This document shows positions 24,809 to 33,856 of a DNA stretch of 60,029 bases, in pieces. The stretch's first letter is position 1. Each line of letters begins with the position of its first letter. The DNA is taken from contig CADECW010000026.1 in the NCBI GenBank assembly GCA_902825855.1, positions 1-60,029 on the forward strand, read 5' to 3'. Below the pieces are notes generated by a model, which was not told where the DNA came from, ran no database searches, and was given only the letters and a program-made list of their open reading frames with translations. The position numbers and the translations under genes were made by a program. This stretch comes from an uncultured Rhodospirillales bacterium (GTDB lineage Bacteria; Pseudomonadota; Alphaproteobacteria; Reyranellales; Reyranellaceae).

Positions 24809-27073
24809 TCAGTCGGCCGCCCTGGCCAGCGGCTCGGGATCCAGCGCCTCCAGTACCTTCGGCGGCGACATGGGCAGGCTGTAGAGCCGCAGCCCGAGGG
24901 CGCCATGGATGGCATTGGCGACTGCGGCCATCACCGGAACCAGCGGCACCTCGCCGACGCCACGCACGCCCTGCGGGTGCTTCGGGTTGGGGACTTCGAT
25001 CATGACGGCGTCGAGCATCGGCAGGTCGGACATCACCGGCATGCGATAGTCGAGGAAGCCGGCGTTATCGAGCCTGCCGTCCTTGGTGTAGATGTACTCC
25101 TCGCTCAGCGCCCAGCCGATGCCCTGGGCGACGCCGCCCTGGATCTGGCCCTCGCAGTAGTCGGGATGGATGGCGCGACCGACATCCTGGAAGGCGGTGT
25201 AGCGCGTGACCCAGGCACGGCCCGTTGCAGGGTCGACCTCGACGTCGCAGATATGCGTGCTGAAGCCGCCCTCGGCGCCCGCGGTGTTGCTCGACGAGCC
25301 GGCCCCGATCGGACCGCCCGTCTCGCTCGCCCTGGCGGCGATCTGGGCGAGCGACAGCGGCTCGAACTTGCCGGCATTGTCGCCGGCCGGACGGGCGAAG
25401 CCGTTGTCCCAGGTGACTGCGTCGGGCTCGATCTTCCAGATCTTGGCCGCACGCTCGCACAGCGTCTTGATGACCTTCTCCGCGGACTGCGTGACCACCA
25501 TCGCCGAGGCGAAGGTGACGCGGCTGCCGCCGGTCAGGTTGGAGAAGCCGATGCTGCTGGTGTCGCCGATCAGCACCTGGATCTTGCTGTGGTCGATGCC
25601 CAGCAGTTCGGCAGCGATGTTGGCCGTCGAGGCACGCGAGCCGCCGATATCGGGATGGCCGGTCATCACCACGACCGAGCCGTCCTCGTTGATGCGCATC
25701 TCGGCGCTCGATTCGCCACCGGCGTTGAACCAGTAGCCGCTCGCCACGCCACGGCCCTGGTTGGGACCGAGCGGCGCCTTGTAGTGCGGATGATCGAGCG
25801 CCTGTCTCACGGTCTCCTGATAGCCCATGACCGGATAGACCGGCCCGTGCACTGCCTTCGTACCCTGCTTGGCAGAGTTCTTCAGACGCAGCTCGAGCGG
25901 ATCCATCCCGAGCTTCTCGGCCAGCTCGTCGAGCACGCATTCGACGGCGTAGGCGCCGATCGGCGCGCCCGGGGCGCGGTAAGCGGCGACCTTGGAGCGG
26001 TTGGAGACGACGTCGTATCCGAACGTATGGGCGTTCGGGATGTCATAGGGGCCGAAGGCGCAGCCGGCCGCGCCGCGGATCGGCGAGCCGGGGAACGCAC
26101 CGGCCTGCAGCCAGTAGGTACCCTGGCCGGCGACGATCGTGCCGTCCTTCTTGGCGCCGATCTTGACCTTGCTCATCGAGCCCGAGGTCGGGCCGGAGGC
26201 GCGGAACACCTCTTCGCGCGACATCACCATCTTGACCGGCCGGCCCGACATCCTGGCCAGCACCAGGGCCACCGGCTCGAGGTAGACGATGGTCTTGCCG
26301 CCAAAGCCGCCGCCGATTTCGGCGGGGATGGCGCGGATGTCGCTCTGCTGCATGCCGGTCAGCAGCGCCGACATGGCGCGGACCATGAACTGGCCTTGGC
26401 TCGAGCTCCAGATCGTGGCCTTGCCGTCGACGACGCTGACCAGGCAGGCATGTGGCTCGATATAGCCCTGGTGCACCGCCTCGGTCTCGAAGCTGCGCTC
26501 GACGATGACGTCGGCTTCCTTGAAGCCCGCTTCGATGTCGCCCTTCTTGTGCTCGAGAGTGCCCGCGATGTTGGAGGGTTTGCCCTCGAACTTGACATGG
26601 TCGTGGAGCGGCGCCGCGTCGGGCTTCATCGCGTCCTTGACGCTGATCGCCCAAGGCAGGACCTCATAGTCGACCTTTATAAGCTTCAGGGCTTCGGCGG
26701 CGACCGTCTGCGAGATCGCGGCGACGGCGGCGACGGGATGGCCATGGAACAGCGCCTTCTCGCGCGCCATGACGTTGCGGCACATCCAGCGCATGTCCTG
26801 GATGCCCAGCATCACCGGACCCTTGTCGATCGGGAAATCGACGATGTCCTTGGACGTCATGACGGCCATGACGCCGGGCAGCTTCTCGGCCTTCGAGGTG
26901 TCGATCGACTTGATGCGGGCGTGTGGATGCGGGCTGCGCAGCACCTTGCCCCAGATCATGCCGGGCATGGTGGTGTCGGCCGCGTAGGCCGCCCGTCCGG
27001 TCACCTTGTCGGCGCCGTCGGGCCGGGGAGTACGCTTGCCAATCCACTTGTTGTCGGGGTTGTCGTTGGTCAT
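24809..27073 (-). CDS. Xanthine dehydrogenase-family molybdopterin-binding large subunit
   Basis: This is a 754-residue large subunit of a molybdenum hydroxylase (xanthine/aldehyde oxidase, CO dehydrogenase or hydroxybenzoyl-CoA reductase family). 'GRAAYAADTTMPGMIWGKVL' begins the a/b-hammerhead domain. The molybdopterin-binding part has 'GGGFGGKT', 'YRAPGAPIGAYAVE' and 'GGSRASTANIAAELLG'. The catalytic glutamate is in 'GVRGVGEVPLVPVMAAV' near the C-terminus. The FAD and 2Fe-2S subunits that normally accompany it are not next to it, and no moco maturation gene is in the window. The substrate cannot be assigned from sequence. It is transcribed alone, downstream of the fds-GNAT group on the same strand. 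Confidence 0.9.
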   Translation of the reverse strand: MTNDNPDNKWIGKRTPRPDGADKVTGRAAYAADTTMPGMIWGKVLRSPHPHARIKSIDTSKAEKLPGVMAVMTSKDIVDFPIDKGPVMLGIQDMRWMCRNVMAREKALFHGHPVAAVAAISQTVAAEALKLIKVDYEVLPWAISVKDAMKPDAAPLHDHVKFEGKPSNIAGTLEHKKGDIEAGFKEADVIVERSFETEAVHQGYIEPHACLVSVVDGKATIWSSSQGQFMVRAMSALLTGMQQSDIRAIPAEIGGGFGGKTIVYLEPVALVLARMSGRPVKMVMSREEVFRASGPTSGSMSKVKIGAKKDGTIVAGQGTYWLQAGAFPGSPIRGAAGCAFGPYDIPNAHTFGYDVVSNRSKVAAYRAPGAPIGAYAVECVLDELAEKLGMDPLELRLKNSAKQGTKAVHGPVYPVMGYQETVRQALDHPHYKAPLGPNQGRGVASGYWFNAGGESSAEMRINEDGSVVVMTGHPDIGGSRASTANIAAELLGIDHSKIQVLIGDTSSIGFSNLTGGSRVTFASAMVVTQSAEKVIKTLCERAAKIWKIEPDAVTWDNGFARPAGDNAGKFEPLSLAQIAARASETGGPIGAGSSSNTAGAEGGFSTHICDVEVDPATGRAWVTRYTAFQDVGRAIHPDYCEGQIQGGVAQGIGWALSEEYIYTKDGRLDNAGFLDYRMPVMSDLPMLDAVMIEVPNPKHPQGVRGVGEVPLVPVMAAVANAIHGALGLRLYSLPMSPPKVLEALDPEPLARAAD

Positions 27074-27163
27074 GACCGTTCGTCCTCAAAATGGCCGGTG
27101 AACGAGGAAATTCGCCCCTTGATCAGAACGGGTTACGACCGCCGGATCAAGCGCGATGTGGCC

Positions 27164-27589
27164 CTAGAGTTTCTTCCTGAGGAAGAACTTCTGGTGACCT
27201 TCGGGATAGTCGTCGAGGATCCCGAACACCTCGTAGCCCCGCTGCTCGTAGAACGGCCGTGCCTGGAAGGAATGGGTGTCGAGCTGGACCGAATGGCAGC
27301 CGCGCTCGCGGGCATAGGCTTCCGCCTGGTCCATGAGCCTGGTCGCCCAGCGCCGGCCGCGCACCGCCTCGTCGATCCAGAGGTACGAAATGTGCAGCCA
27401 GCCGCCCCAGACGCTGCCCAGAAGGCCGCCCAGGACCTCGGCGCGCTCGTTCTTCAGGAAATAGTGGACGGCGTAGTAGGCCGAAAGGCCGGTGGCGCCG
27501 ACATTGAAGAAGTCAAGGTGGTCACGCACGAACTGGGCATGCGTGCCCGCCTGGTCGAAGACGATCGTCAGGTCATCTGCCGGCTTCAA
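27164..27589 (-). CDS. GNAT family N-acetyltransferase
   Basis: This is a 141-residue acetyltransferase. The acetyl-CoA pocket (motif A) is 'ISYLWIDEAVRGRRWATRLM', with the R/Q-x-x-G/R-x-G/A pattern slightly altered (RGRRWA). 'CHSVQLDTHSFQARPFYEQR' followed by 'GYEVFGILDDYPEGHQKFFL' is motif B, typical of small GNATs. It overlaps the 3' end of fdsD by 17 nt, so it is the last gene of the formate dehydrogenase operon. A role in formate metabolism is not obvious; it may modify a small amine. Confidence 0.88.
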   Translation of the reverse strand: MKPADDLTIVFDQAGTHAQFVRDHLDFFNVGATGLSAYYAVHYFLKNERAEVLGGLLGSVWGGWLHISYLWIDEAVRGRRWATRLMDQAEAYARERGCHSVQLDTHSFQARPFYEQRGYEVFGILDDYPEGHQKFFLRKKL

Positions 27590-27821
27590 GAGGCGCCTCG
27601 CGTTTCGCCTCCTTTAGCCTGCCGATCGCTTCCCGAACAGGCCCATCCAGGCCCGCGCCGCCGGCCCGCCAGTGAGCGACGATGTTCTGTTTCATGTGCG
27701 GGTCCCAGAACTTCTCCAGATGGTCGGCGATCCCCGCGACGGCGTCGCCGCCGCGCTGCGGCACGAAGAACTTGCCGATCTGGTTGGCCATCATCACCAA
27801 CCTGTCGAGCGTCGAGGACAT
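27573..27821 (-). CDS. fdsD: Formate dehydrogenase subunit delta
   Basis: This is an 82-residue small subunit of the NAD-dependent, molybdenum formate dehydrogenase. The family core is visible: 'RLVMMANQIGKFFVPQRG', 'AVAGIADHLEKFWDPHMK' and 'VREAIGRLKEA'. FdsD is needed for full assembly or activity in related FdsABG enzymes. It starts 3 nt after the fdsA stop. In many operons fdsC, the sulfur-transfer chaperone of the FdhD family, lies between fdsA and fdsD; here it does not. Confidence 0.93.
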   Translation of the reverse strand: MSSTLDRLVMMANQIGKFFVPQRGGDAVAGIADHLEKFWDPHMKQNIVAHWRAGGAGLDGPVREAIGRLKEAKREAPLEAGR

Positions 27822-27824
27822 GGC

Positions 27825-30665
27825 CTACTCCGCCGCCACCTTGGCGATCCGCCTGCTGTGCGCCGCCTGCTCGTTGTATTCGCGCTGCCACTCGCTGGGT
27901 CCGTTGGACGGCGAGACCTGAACGGCCGTGACCTTGTACTCCGGGCAATTCGTCGCCCAATCCGAGAAGTCGGTTGTGATGACGTTGGCCTGCGTCCCGG
28001 GATGGTGGAAGGTCGTATAGACGACGCCGGGCGCCACGCGATCGGTGATCTTCGCGCGCAACGTCGTGCCGCCGGCCCGGCTGTCGAGCCTCACCCAGTC
28101 GCCGGCGCGCACGCCGCGCTCCTCGGCGTCGTGCGGGTGGATCTCCAGCACATCCTCCTCGTGCCACACGACGTTGTCGGTGCGGCGCGTCTGGGCCCCG
28201 ACATTGTACTGGCTGAGGATGCGGCCGGTGGTGAGAAGAAGCGGGAAGCGCGGGCCGACCTTCTCGTCGGTCGGCACGTACTCGGTGATCATGAAGTTGC
28301 CCTTGCCGCGGGCGAAGCCGCCGATGTGCATCACCGGCGTGCCGAGCGGCGCTTTCTCGTTGCACGGCCATTGGACCGAGCCGACCTCGTCGAGAAGCTC
28401 GTAGGAGACGCCGGTGAAGGAGGGCGTGAGCCGTGCGATCTCGTCCATGACCTCGGACGGATGCTTGTAGGACATCTCGAAGCCCATGGCTTTGGCGATG
28501 GCTAGGGTGATCTCCCAGTCGGCCATGCCGTTCCTGGGCGACATCACCTTGCGCACGCGATTGATGCGGCGCTCGGCGTTGGTGAAGGTGCCGTCCTTCT
28601 CGAGAAAGGTCGAGCCGGGCAGGAAGACATGGGCGTAGTTCGCCGTCTCGTTGAGGAACAGGTCCTGGACGACGACGCATTCCATCGCCGCCAGCGCCGC
28701 CTTGACGTGCTTGGTATTGGGATCGGACTGCAGGATGTCCTCACCCTGCACGTAGATGCCCTTGAAGGTGCCGTCGAGTGCCGCATCGAACATGTTGGGG
28801 ATGCGCAGGCCGGGCTCGGCATCGAGCGGCCGGCCCCACAATTTCTCGAACATGGTGCGCGTAGCGTCGTCGGATATGTGCCGGTAGCCCGACAACTCGT
28901 GCGGGAACGAACCCATGTCGCAGGCGCCCTGGACATTGTTCTGGCCGCGCAGCGGGTTCACGCCGACGCCCTCGCGGCCGAGATTTCCGGTCGCCATGGC
29001 GAGGTTGGCAAGCGCCATCACCGCCGTCGTGCCCTGGCTGTGCTCGGTGACGCCGAGCCCGTAGTAGATCGCGCTGTTCCTGCCCGAGGCGTAGAGCCGA
29101 GCGGCACCGCGGATGGCCTCGGCGGAGACACCGGTCATCAAGCCGACCGTCTCGGGACTGTTCTGTGGCTCGGACACGAATGTCGCCCAATGCTCGAACG
29201 CATCGAGATCGCAGAAATCACGGACGAAACGCTCGTTCACCAGGCCTTCGGTGACGATGACGTGAGCGATCGCATTCAGCATCGCGGCATTGGTGCCTGG
29301 ACGCAGCGGCAGGTGGTACTGGGCCTCGATGTGTGGCGTGCGCACAAGGTCGATGCGGCGCGGATCGATGATGATCAGCTTGGCGCCCTGACGGAGGCGC
29401 TTCTTCATGCGCGAGGCAAACACCGGATGCGCGTCAGTCGGGTTGGCGCCGATGATCAGGACGACGTCGGTATGCTCGACCGAGTCGAAATCCTGGGTGC
29501 CGGCGGAAGTGCCGAAGGCGGTCCGCAGGCCATAGCCGGTCGGTGAATGACAGACGCGGGCGCAGGTATCGACGTTGTTGTTGCCGAACCCGCCACGCAC
29601 CAACTTCTGGACGAGATAGGTCTCCTCGTTGGTGCAGCGCGACGAGGTGATGCCGCCGATCGCCAGCCTTCCGTGCTTGGCCTGCAGGCGCTTGAACTCC
29701 GAGGCGACCCGATCGATGGCGACCTCCCAGCTCACCTCACGCCACGGCTGGTCGATGGTCTCGCGGATCATCGGCTTCAGGATGCGCTCGCGATGATTCG
29801 CGTAACCCCAGGCGAACCGGCCTTTGACGCAGGAGTGTCCGCGATTGGCCTTGCCGTCCTTGTAGGGGACCATGCGCACCAGCTCTTCGCCACGCATCTC
29901 GGCCTTGAAGCTGCAGCCGACGCCGCAATAGGCGCAGGTCGTAACCACCGAATGCTCGGGCTGGCCGATCTCGATAAGGCTCTTTTCGGAAAGCGTCGCG
30001 GTCGGGCAGGCCTGCACGCAGGCGCCACAGGACACACACTCCGAATCGACAAACGGCTCGGCCACGCCGGCCGAAACCTTCGAATCGAAGCCGCGGCCCT
30101 GGATGGTTAGCGCGAAGGTGCCCTGCACCTCCTCGCAGGCGCGCACGCAGCGCGAACAGACGATGCACTTGGACGGATCGAAGGTGAAATACGGGTTCGA
30201 TTCGTCCTTTTCCTGCCTGGTGTGGTTCTCGCCGTCGTAGCCGTAGCGCACGTCACGCAGGCCGACGGCGCCCGCCATGTCCTGCAATTCACAGTCACCG
30301 TTGGCGGCGCAGGTCAGGCAGTCGAGCGGATGGTCGGAGATATAGAGCTCCATCACGCCCTTGCGGATCTGCTTCAGCCGCTCGGTCTGGGTCGACACCA
30401 CCATACCGGCAGCGACCGGCGTGGTGCACGAGGCGGGCGTGCCGGGACGGCCCTGGATCTCGACGAGGCAGAGGCGGCAGGAACCGAAGGCATCGACCGA
30501 ATCGGTGGCGCAGAGCTTGGGCACCTGCGTGCCGATGTCCATCGCTGCGCGCATGATCGACGTGCCGGCGGGCACCGTGACCGGCTGGCCGTCGATGGTG
30601 AGCGTCACCGTCTCGGACGACCTGCTGGCCGGCGTGCCGTAATCGGCCTCGTGAACGAGAGACAT
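27825..30665 (-). CDS. fdsA: NAD-dependent formate dehydrogenase subunit alpha
   Basis: This is the 946-residue catalytic subunit; it oxidises formate to CO2 at a bis-MGD molybdenum centre. Order: a [2Fe-2S] ferredoxin domain (C52, C63, C66, C80), a His/Cys3 cluster segment 'DHPLDCLTCAANGDCELQ' (112-128), two [4Fe-4S] sites (C167-C177 and C210-C220), and the proximal cluster 'CAYCGVGC' (244-251) with C279. The active-site ligand is C372 in 'CARVCHSPTGYGL', a cysteine and not selenocysteine, followed by His373. The C-terminal MopB domain is complete. Oxygen tolerance is typical of this family. Its start is 9 nt after the fdsB stop. Confidence 0.96.
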   Translation of the reverse strand: MSLVHEADYGTPASRSSETVTLTIDGQPVTVPAGTSIMRAAMDIGTQVPKLCATDSVDAFGSCRLCLVEIQGRPGTPASCTTPVAAGMVVSTQTERLKQIRKGVMELYISDHPLDCLTCAANGDCELQDMAGAVGLRDVRYGYDGENHTRQEKDESNPYFTFDPSKCIVCSRCVRACEEVQGTFALTIQGRGFDSKVSAGVAEPFVDSECVSCGACVQACPTATLSEKSLIEIGQPEHSVVTTCAYCGVGCSFKAEMRGEELVRMVPYKDGKANRGHSCVKGRFAWGYANHRERILKPMIRETIDQPWREVSWEVAIDRVASEFKRLQAKHGRLAIGGITSSRCTNEETYLVQKLVRGGFGNNNVDTCARVCHSPTGYGLRTAFGTSAGTQDFDSVEHTDVVLIIGANPTDAHPVFASRMKKRLRQGAKLIIIDPRRIDLVRTPHIEAQYHLPLRPGTNAAMLNAIAHVIVTEGLVNERFVRDFCDLDAFEHWATFVSEPQNSPETVGLMTGVSAEAIRGAARLYASGRNSAIYYGLGVTEHSQGTTAVMALANLAMATGNLGREGVGVNPLRGQNNVQGACDMGSFPHELSGYRHISDDATRTMFEKLWGRPLDAEPGLRIPNMFDAALDGTFKGIYVQGEDILQSDPNTKHVKAALAAMECVVVQDLFLNETANYAHVFLPGSTFLEKDGTFTNAERRINRVRKVMSPRNGMADWEITLAIAKAMGFEMSYKHPSEVMDEIARLTPSFTGVSYELLDEVGSVQWPCNEKAPLGTPVMHIGGFARGKGNFMITEYVPTDEKVGPRFPLLLTTGRILSQYNVGAQTRRTDNVVWHEEDVLEIHPHDAEERGVRAGDWVRLDSRAGGTTLRAKITDRVAPGVVYTTFHHPGTQANVITTDFSDWATNCPEYKVTAVQVSPSNGPSEWQREYNEQAAHSRRIAKVAAE

Positions 30666-30674
30666 GGCCTGCTC

Positions 30675-32213
30675 CTACTCCGCCGCAGCCCTGACAGGCG
30701 GGCGATCGAAATCCTCGGGGAAATGCCGGATGGCGCTCATCACCGGATACGGCGTGAAGCCGCCAAGGGCGCACAGCGAGCCGAACTTCAGCGTCTGGCA
30801 GAGGTCGGTGATCAGCGCGAGATTGGCCTCGACGCGCTCACCGCGGATGATCTTGTCCATGGTCTCGGTGCCACGCACCGCGCCGATGCGACAGGGGGTG
30901 CACTTGCCGCACGATTCGATGGCGCAGAATTCAAGCGCGAAGCGCGCCTGGTGCGCCATGTCGACCGTGTCGTCGAACACCACGACGCCACCGTGGCCGA
31001 TCAGACCGTCAAGCGCGGCGAAGGCTTCGTAGTCGAACGGCGTGTCGAACAGCTTGCGCGGAAAGTATGCGCCGAGCGGTCCGCCGACCTGCACGGCGCG
31101 CGCCGGCCGGCCGCTTCGCGTGCCGCCGCCGATATCCTCGACGATTTCGCCCAGTGTCAAGCCGAACGCCGCCTCGAAAAGACCGCCATGCTTGACGTTA
31201 CCGGCAAGCTGGATCGGCATGGTGCCGCGCGAGCGGCCCATGCCCAGCGCCGCATAGCGCTCGGCGCCGTCGGCCAGGACGAACGGGACCGTGGCGAGCG
31301 AGATCAGGTTGTTGATGACCGTGGGTTTGCCGAACAGGCCCTTGTGCGCCGGCAACGGCGGTTTGGCCCGCACCTGGCCGCGCTTGCCTTCGAGGCTTTC
31401 CAGCAGCGAGGTCTCCTCGCCGCAGACATAGGCACCGGCACCGACGCGCACCTCGAGGTCGAATTTCGCCTCCGCCCCCAGCAGGCCCTCGCGCTCGGCC
31501 AGCACGATCGCCCGCTCCATCACGCGGATGGCATCGGGATACTCCGAGCGGATGTAGATGTAGCCCTTGGTGGCGCCGACCGCGAAGCCGGCGATCGCCA
31601 TGCCTTCGATCAGCACGAAGGGATCGCCCTCCAGGATCATGCGATCGGCGTAGGTGCCCGAATCGCCTTCGTCGGCATTGCAGACGATGTACTTACGGTC
31701 GGCCGCGGTCTCGGCCACGGTCTTCCACTTGATGCCGGTGGGAAACCCCGCGCCGCCGCGGCCGCGCAGTCCCGACTTGGTGACTTCTTCGACGGTCGCC
31801 GCAGGGCCGAGACTCCGCGCCCGCTCCAGGCCACGCCAGCCGCCGTGGGCGCGATAGTCGGCCAGCGACAGCGGATCGACGATGCCACAGCGCGCGAAGG
31901 TGATGCGCGTCTGACGCTTGAGGAAGGGGATCTCCTCGGGCCGACCGACGCACAGCGGATGGGATGCGGCTGGCAAGCCATCGGCGAACAGGCTCGCGAT
32001 GTCCTTCACCGCCACCGGCCCGAAGCCAATGCGGCCGCCCGGCGTCTCGATCTCCACGAGGGGTTCCAGCCAGAACAGGCCGCGCGAGCCGGTGCGGACC
32101 ATCTCAACCGACAGGCCTTTGCGCTTCGTCTGCTCGATGATCGCCAAGGCGACCTTGTCGGCGCCGACGGCGCGGGCCGCGGCGTCACGCGGCACGAAGA
32201 TGCGCGTCGTCAT
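30675..32213 (-). CDS. fdsB: NAD-dependent formate dehydrogenase subunit beta (NuoF-like)
   Basis: This 512-residue subunit carries the FMN, NAD+ site and one [4Fe-4S] cluster that pass formate electrons to NAD+. An N-terminal thioredoxin-like stretch (about 1-110) precedes the NuoF core. FMN/NADH signatures are 'GLRGRGGAGFPTGIKWK' and 'GAGAYVCGEETSLLESLEGK'. The cluster ligands are in 'ESCGKCTPCRIG', with the last Cys in 'FGSLCALGGFTPYPV'. Its start overlaps the fdsG stop by 4 nt (ATGA at 32210-32213), giving tight translational coupling. Confidence 0.96.
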   Translation of the reverse strand: MTTRIFVPRDAAARAVGADKVALAIIEQTKRKGLSVEMVRTGSRGLFWLEPLVEIETPGGRIGFGPVAVKDIASLFADGLPAASHPLCVGRPEEIPFLKRQTRITFARCGIVDPLSLADYRAHGGWRGLERARSLGPAATVEEVTKSGLRGRGGAGFPTGIKWKTVAETAADRKYIVCNADEGDSGTYADRMILEGDPFVLIEGMAIAGFAVGATKGYIYIRSEYPDAIRVMERAIVLAEREGLLGAEAKFDLEVRVGAGAYVCGEETSLLESLEGKRGQVRAKPPLPAHKGLFGKPTVINNLISLATVPFVLADGAERYAALGMGRSRGTMPIQLAGNVKHGGLFEAAFGLTLGEIVEDIGGGTRSGRPARAVQVGGPLGAYFPRKLFDTPFDYEAFAALDGLIGHGGVVVFDDTVDMAHQARFALEFCAIESCGKCTPCRIGAVRGTETMDKIIRGERVEANLALITDLCQTLKFGSLCALGGFTPYPVMSAIRHFPEDFDRPPVRAAAE

Positions 32214-32674
32214 CGACCGACCTCGCGCGCGATATCATCGATCGAACCGGCGGTCAGTCGCCCGATGGGCTCGCCGTCGAGCATGGCGGATGGGCCCGAG
32301 GCACAAAGACCCAGGCAGTAGGTGGCCTCGATTGTGAGTCGACCGTCGGGCGTGGTGCCGCCCCACTCGACGCCGAAGCGATCGAGGAACTGCCTCGCCA
32401 GTCGTTCGCCATCGACCGATTGGCAAGCCTCGGCTCGGCAAAGTTTCAGCACATGGCGGCCGGCCGGCCTGTCGCGAAAGTCGTGGTAGAACGAGACGAC
32501 GCCGTGAACTTCCGCGCGGGTGAGATTGAGCGCGTGGGCGATGACGGGCACTGCCGGCGCCGGTACGTGGCCGAACGCGGCTTGAATCTCGTGCAGGATG
32601 GGCAGCAGCGCGCCCTCGCGATTCGCGTGGCGGCGGACGATGTCGTTGGCCTGCGCTTCATTCCACGCCGCCAT
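32210..32674 (-). CDS. fdsG: NAD-dependent formate dehydrogenase subunit gamma (NuoE-like)
   Basis: This is a [2Fe-2S] subunit of about 154 residues. The cluster ligands are C-x4-C in 'LCRAEACQSVDG' and C-x3-C in 'TYCLGLCASGPSAML'. 'EGALLPILHEIQAAFGHVP' and 'EVHGVVSFYHDFR' are family signatures. Two starts are plausible, ATG 32689 and ATG 32674. The latter gives the usual NuoE/FdsG N-terminus and has GGAG 9 nt upstream. The open frame to 32785 lacks a ribosome site. It is the first gene of fdsGBAD, preceded by a LysR-type gene on the same strand. Confidence 0.93.
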   Translation of the reverse strand: MAAWNEAQANDIVRRHANREGALLPILHEIQAAFGHVPAPAVPVIAHALNLTRAEVHGVVSFYHDFRDRPAGRHVLKLCRAEACQSVDGERLARQFLDRFGVEWGGTTPDGRLTIEATYCLGLCASGPSAMLDGEPIGRLTAGSIDDIAREVGR

Positions 32675-32794
32675 GCCCAAGCACTCCATATAGCTTCCGG
32701 CCGGACACTCCGACCATTGCCGCTCAGCTAATGAGCCGTGCCCCGGCCATAAGCAATAAAGCTGACAAGTGGTGCAATAGAACAAATCTATCGA

Positions 32795-32812
32795 TTGGGC
32801 GCTTTATCCCAA
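32795..32812 (-). promoter_or_regulatory. Candidate LysR-type operator in the fds promoter region
   Basis: TTGGG (32795-32799) and CCCAA (32808-32812) form an inverted repeat with an 8-nt spacer, in an A/T-rich gap between the LysR gene and fdsG. A second A/T-rich patch, 'GTTGGATACAATATAT', lies just beyond at 32825-32840. Both fit the loose dyads bound by LysR-type regulators. The site is about 120 nt upstream of the fdsG start. No clear sigma-70 boxes could be fixed by eye. Confidence 0.35.
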
Positions 32813-32876
32813 CGAAAGCCTATAGTTGGATACAATATATGGTGGCTAGGTAACGGCGAGGCCACTAATGGTGCGG

Positions 32877-33767
32877 TCAGTTGATCTTCGAAGCCAAATG
32901 GCTGGCTTCGGCAACAAGAGCCGACACCAAAGGTGTCATGGGCTCTCGCGGCGGCACGACCAGGCCGATCTGATGGACGGCCTCGGGCTCGACGATCGGG
33001 ATCGAGCGCAGCCGTTCGGTAAGGCCGAGCGTGCTGGCGAGCTTCTCGGGCATGACGCTGGCCCAGCGGCCGGTACGCACGTGCGAGAACAGCACGATCA
33101 TGGAGTTGGACTCGAGCGTCGGCTCGGGCCGGCTGCCGGCGGCGTGCAACAGGCTGTCGATGATGCGCCGGTTCTGCATGTCCGGTGTCAGCAGGCAAAG
33201 CGGAATGCGTCCGACTTCGGCCCAGGTGACCTGGTCGCGCTCGCCAAGCGGGCTGTCGGCCGAGGTCAGCAGGCGATACTGCTCGAGATAGAGCGGCACG
33301 GCGCGCATGCGACCCAGCGGCTCGTTGTCGATGTAGGTCAGGCCGGCATCGACCTCGAGGTTCTCCAGCATCGACAGGACGTCGCTCGACGTCCGCGACA
33401 GGATCGTGAATTTCACGTTCGGATGCTTGGCGCGATAAGGCGTGGTCAGAGCCGAGACCATGGCGAGCGCGGTCGGGATCGCGGCGATCTTGAGGTGACC
33501 GCTCAACCCCTGTTTGAGGGTGCGCAATTCCTGCCTCATGGCCCGCGTATCGGCCACGATGGTGCGCGCCCAGTCGAGCACGCGCTCGCCCTCGGCGGTG
33601 AAGCCGAGGAAGCGCGACGTGCGCTGCACAAGCATTACGCCCAGCGTGTCCTCAAGTTGCTTGATACCTGCGGAAAAAGTCGGCTGCGTCACACCGCACT
33701 GCTCGGCGGCCTTGCCGAAATTCTTTTCCCGCGCCAACGCGATGAGGAACTCGAGCTTGTCGATCAT
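32877..33767 (-). CDS. LysR-type transcriptional regulator (FdsR-like)
   Basis: This is a LysR regulator of about 296 residues. The winged helix-turn-helix is at residues 1-60, with the recognition region 'CGVTQPTFSAGIKQLEDTLG'. A coiled linker ('DTRAMRQELRTLKQGLSG') leads to the periplasmic-binding-like effector domain from about residue 90. The ATG at 33767 is used; the longer frame has no homology or ribosome site. Position directly upstream of fdsGBAD matches the regulator that often flanks fds operons. It is also divergent from tctC with 89 nt between starts, so it could control both formate dehydrogenase and the transporter. The effector is unknown; formate is a fair guess. Confidence 0.92.
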   Translation of the reverse strand: MIDKLEFLIALAREKNFGKAAEQCGVTQPTFSAGIKQLEDTLGVMLVQRTSRFLGFTAEGERVLDWARTIVADTRAMRQELRTLKQGLSGHLKIAAIPTALAMVSALTTPYRAKHPNVKFTILSRTSSDVLSMLENLEVDAGLTYIDNEPLGRMRAVPLYLEQYRLLTSADSPLGERDQVTWAEVGRIPLCLLTPDMQNRRIIDSLLHAAGSRPEPTLESNSMIVLFSHVRTGRWASVMPEKLASTLGLTERLRSIPIVEPEAVHQIGLVVPPREPMTPLVSALVAEASHLASKIN

Positions 33768-33856
33768 TGGCGCGTCGGTGCTCGACCCGTCATCGGGATC
33801 ATTGTAAGGTTTTGACAGAACTAGCACAAATAAGTGCTTCGGGAGGAAATAAACCC

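Noticed and set aside
24206..27931. Plus-strand ORF of 1241 codons
   Set aside because: It runs antisense through the molybdenum hydroxylase gene and into fdsA. It is Arg/Asp/Leu/Val-rich shadow text typical of high-GC DNA, with no domain.
29542..29565. Possible selenocysteine formate dehydrogenase
   Set aside because: The active-site codon in the 'ARVCHSP' motif is an ordinary cysteine codon and there is no in-frame TGA.
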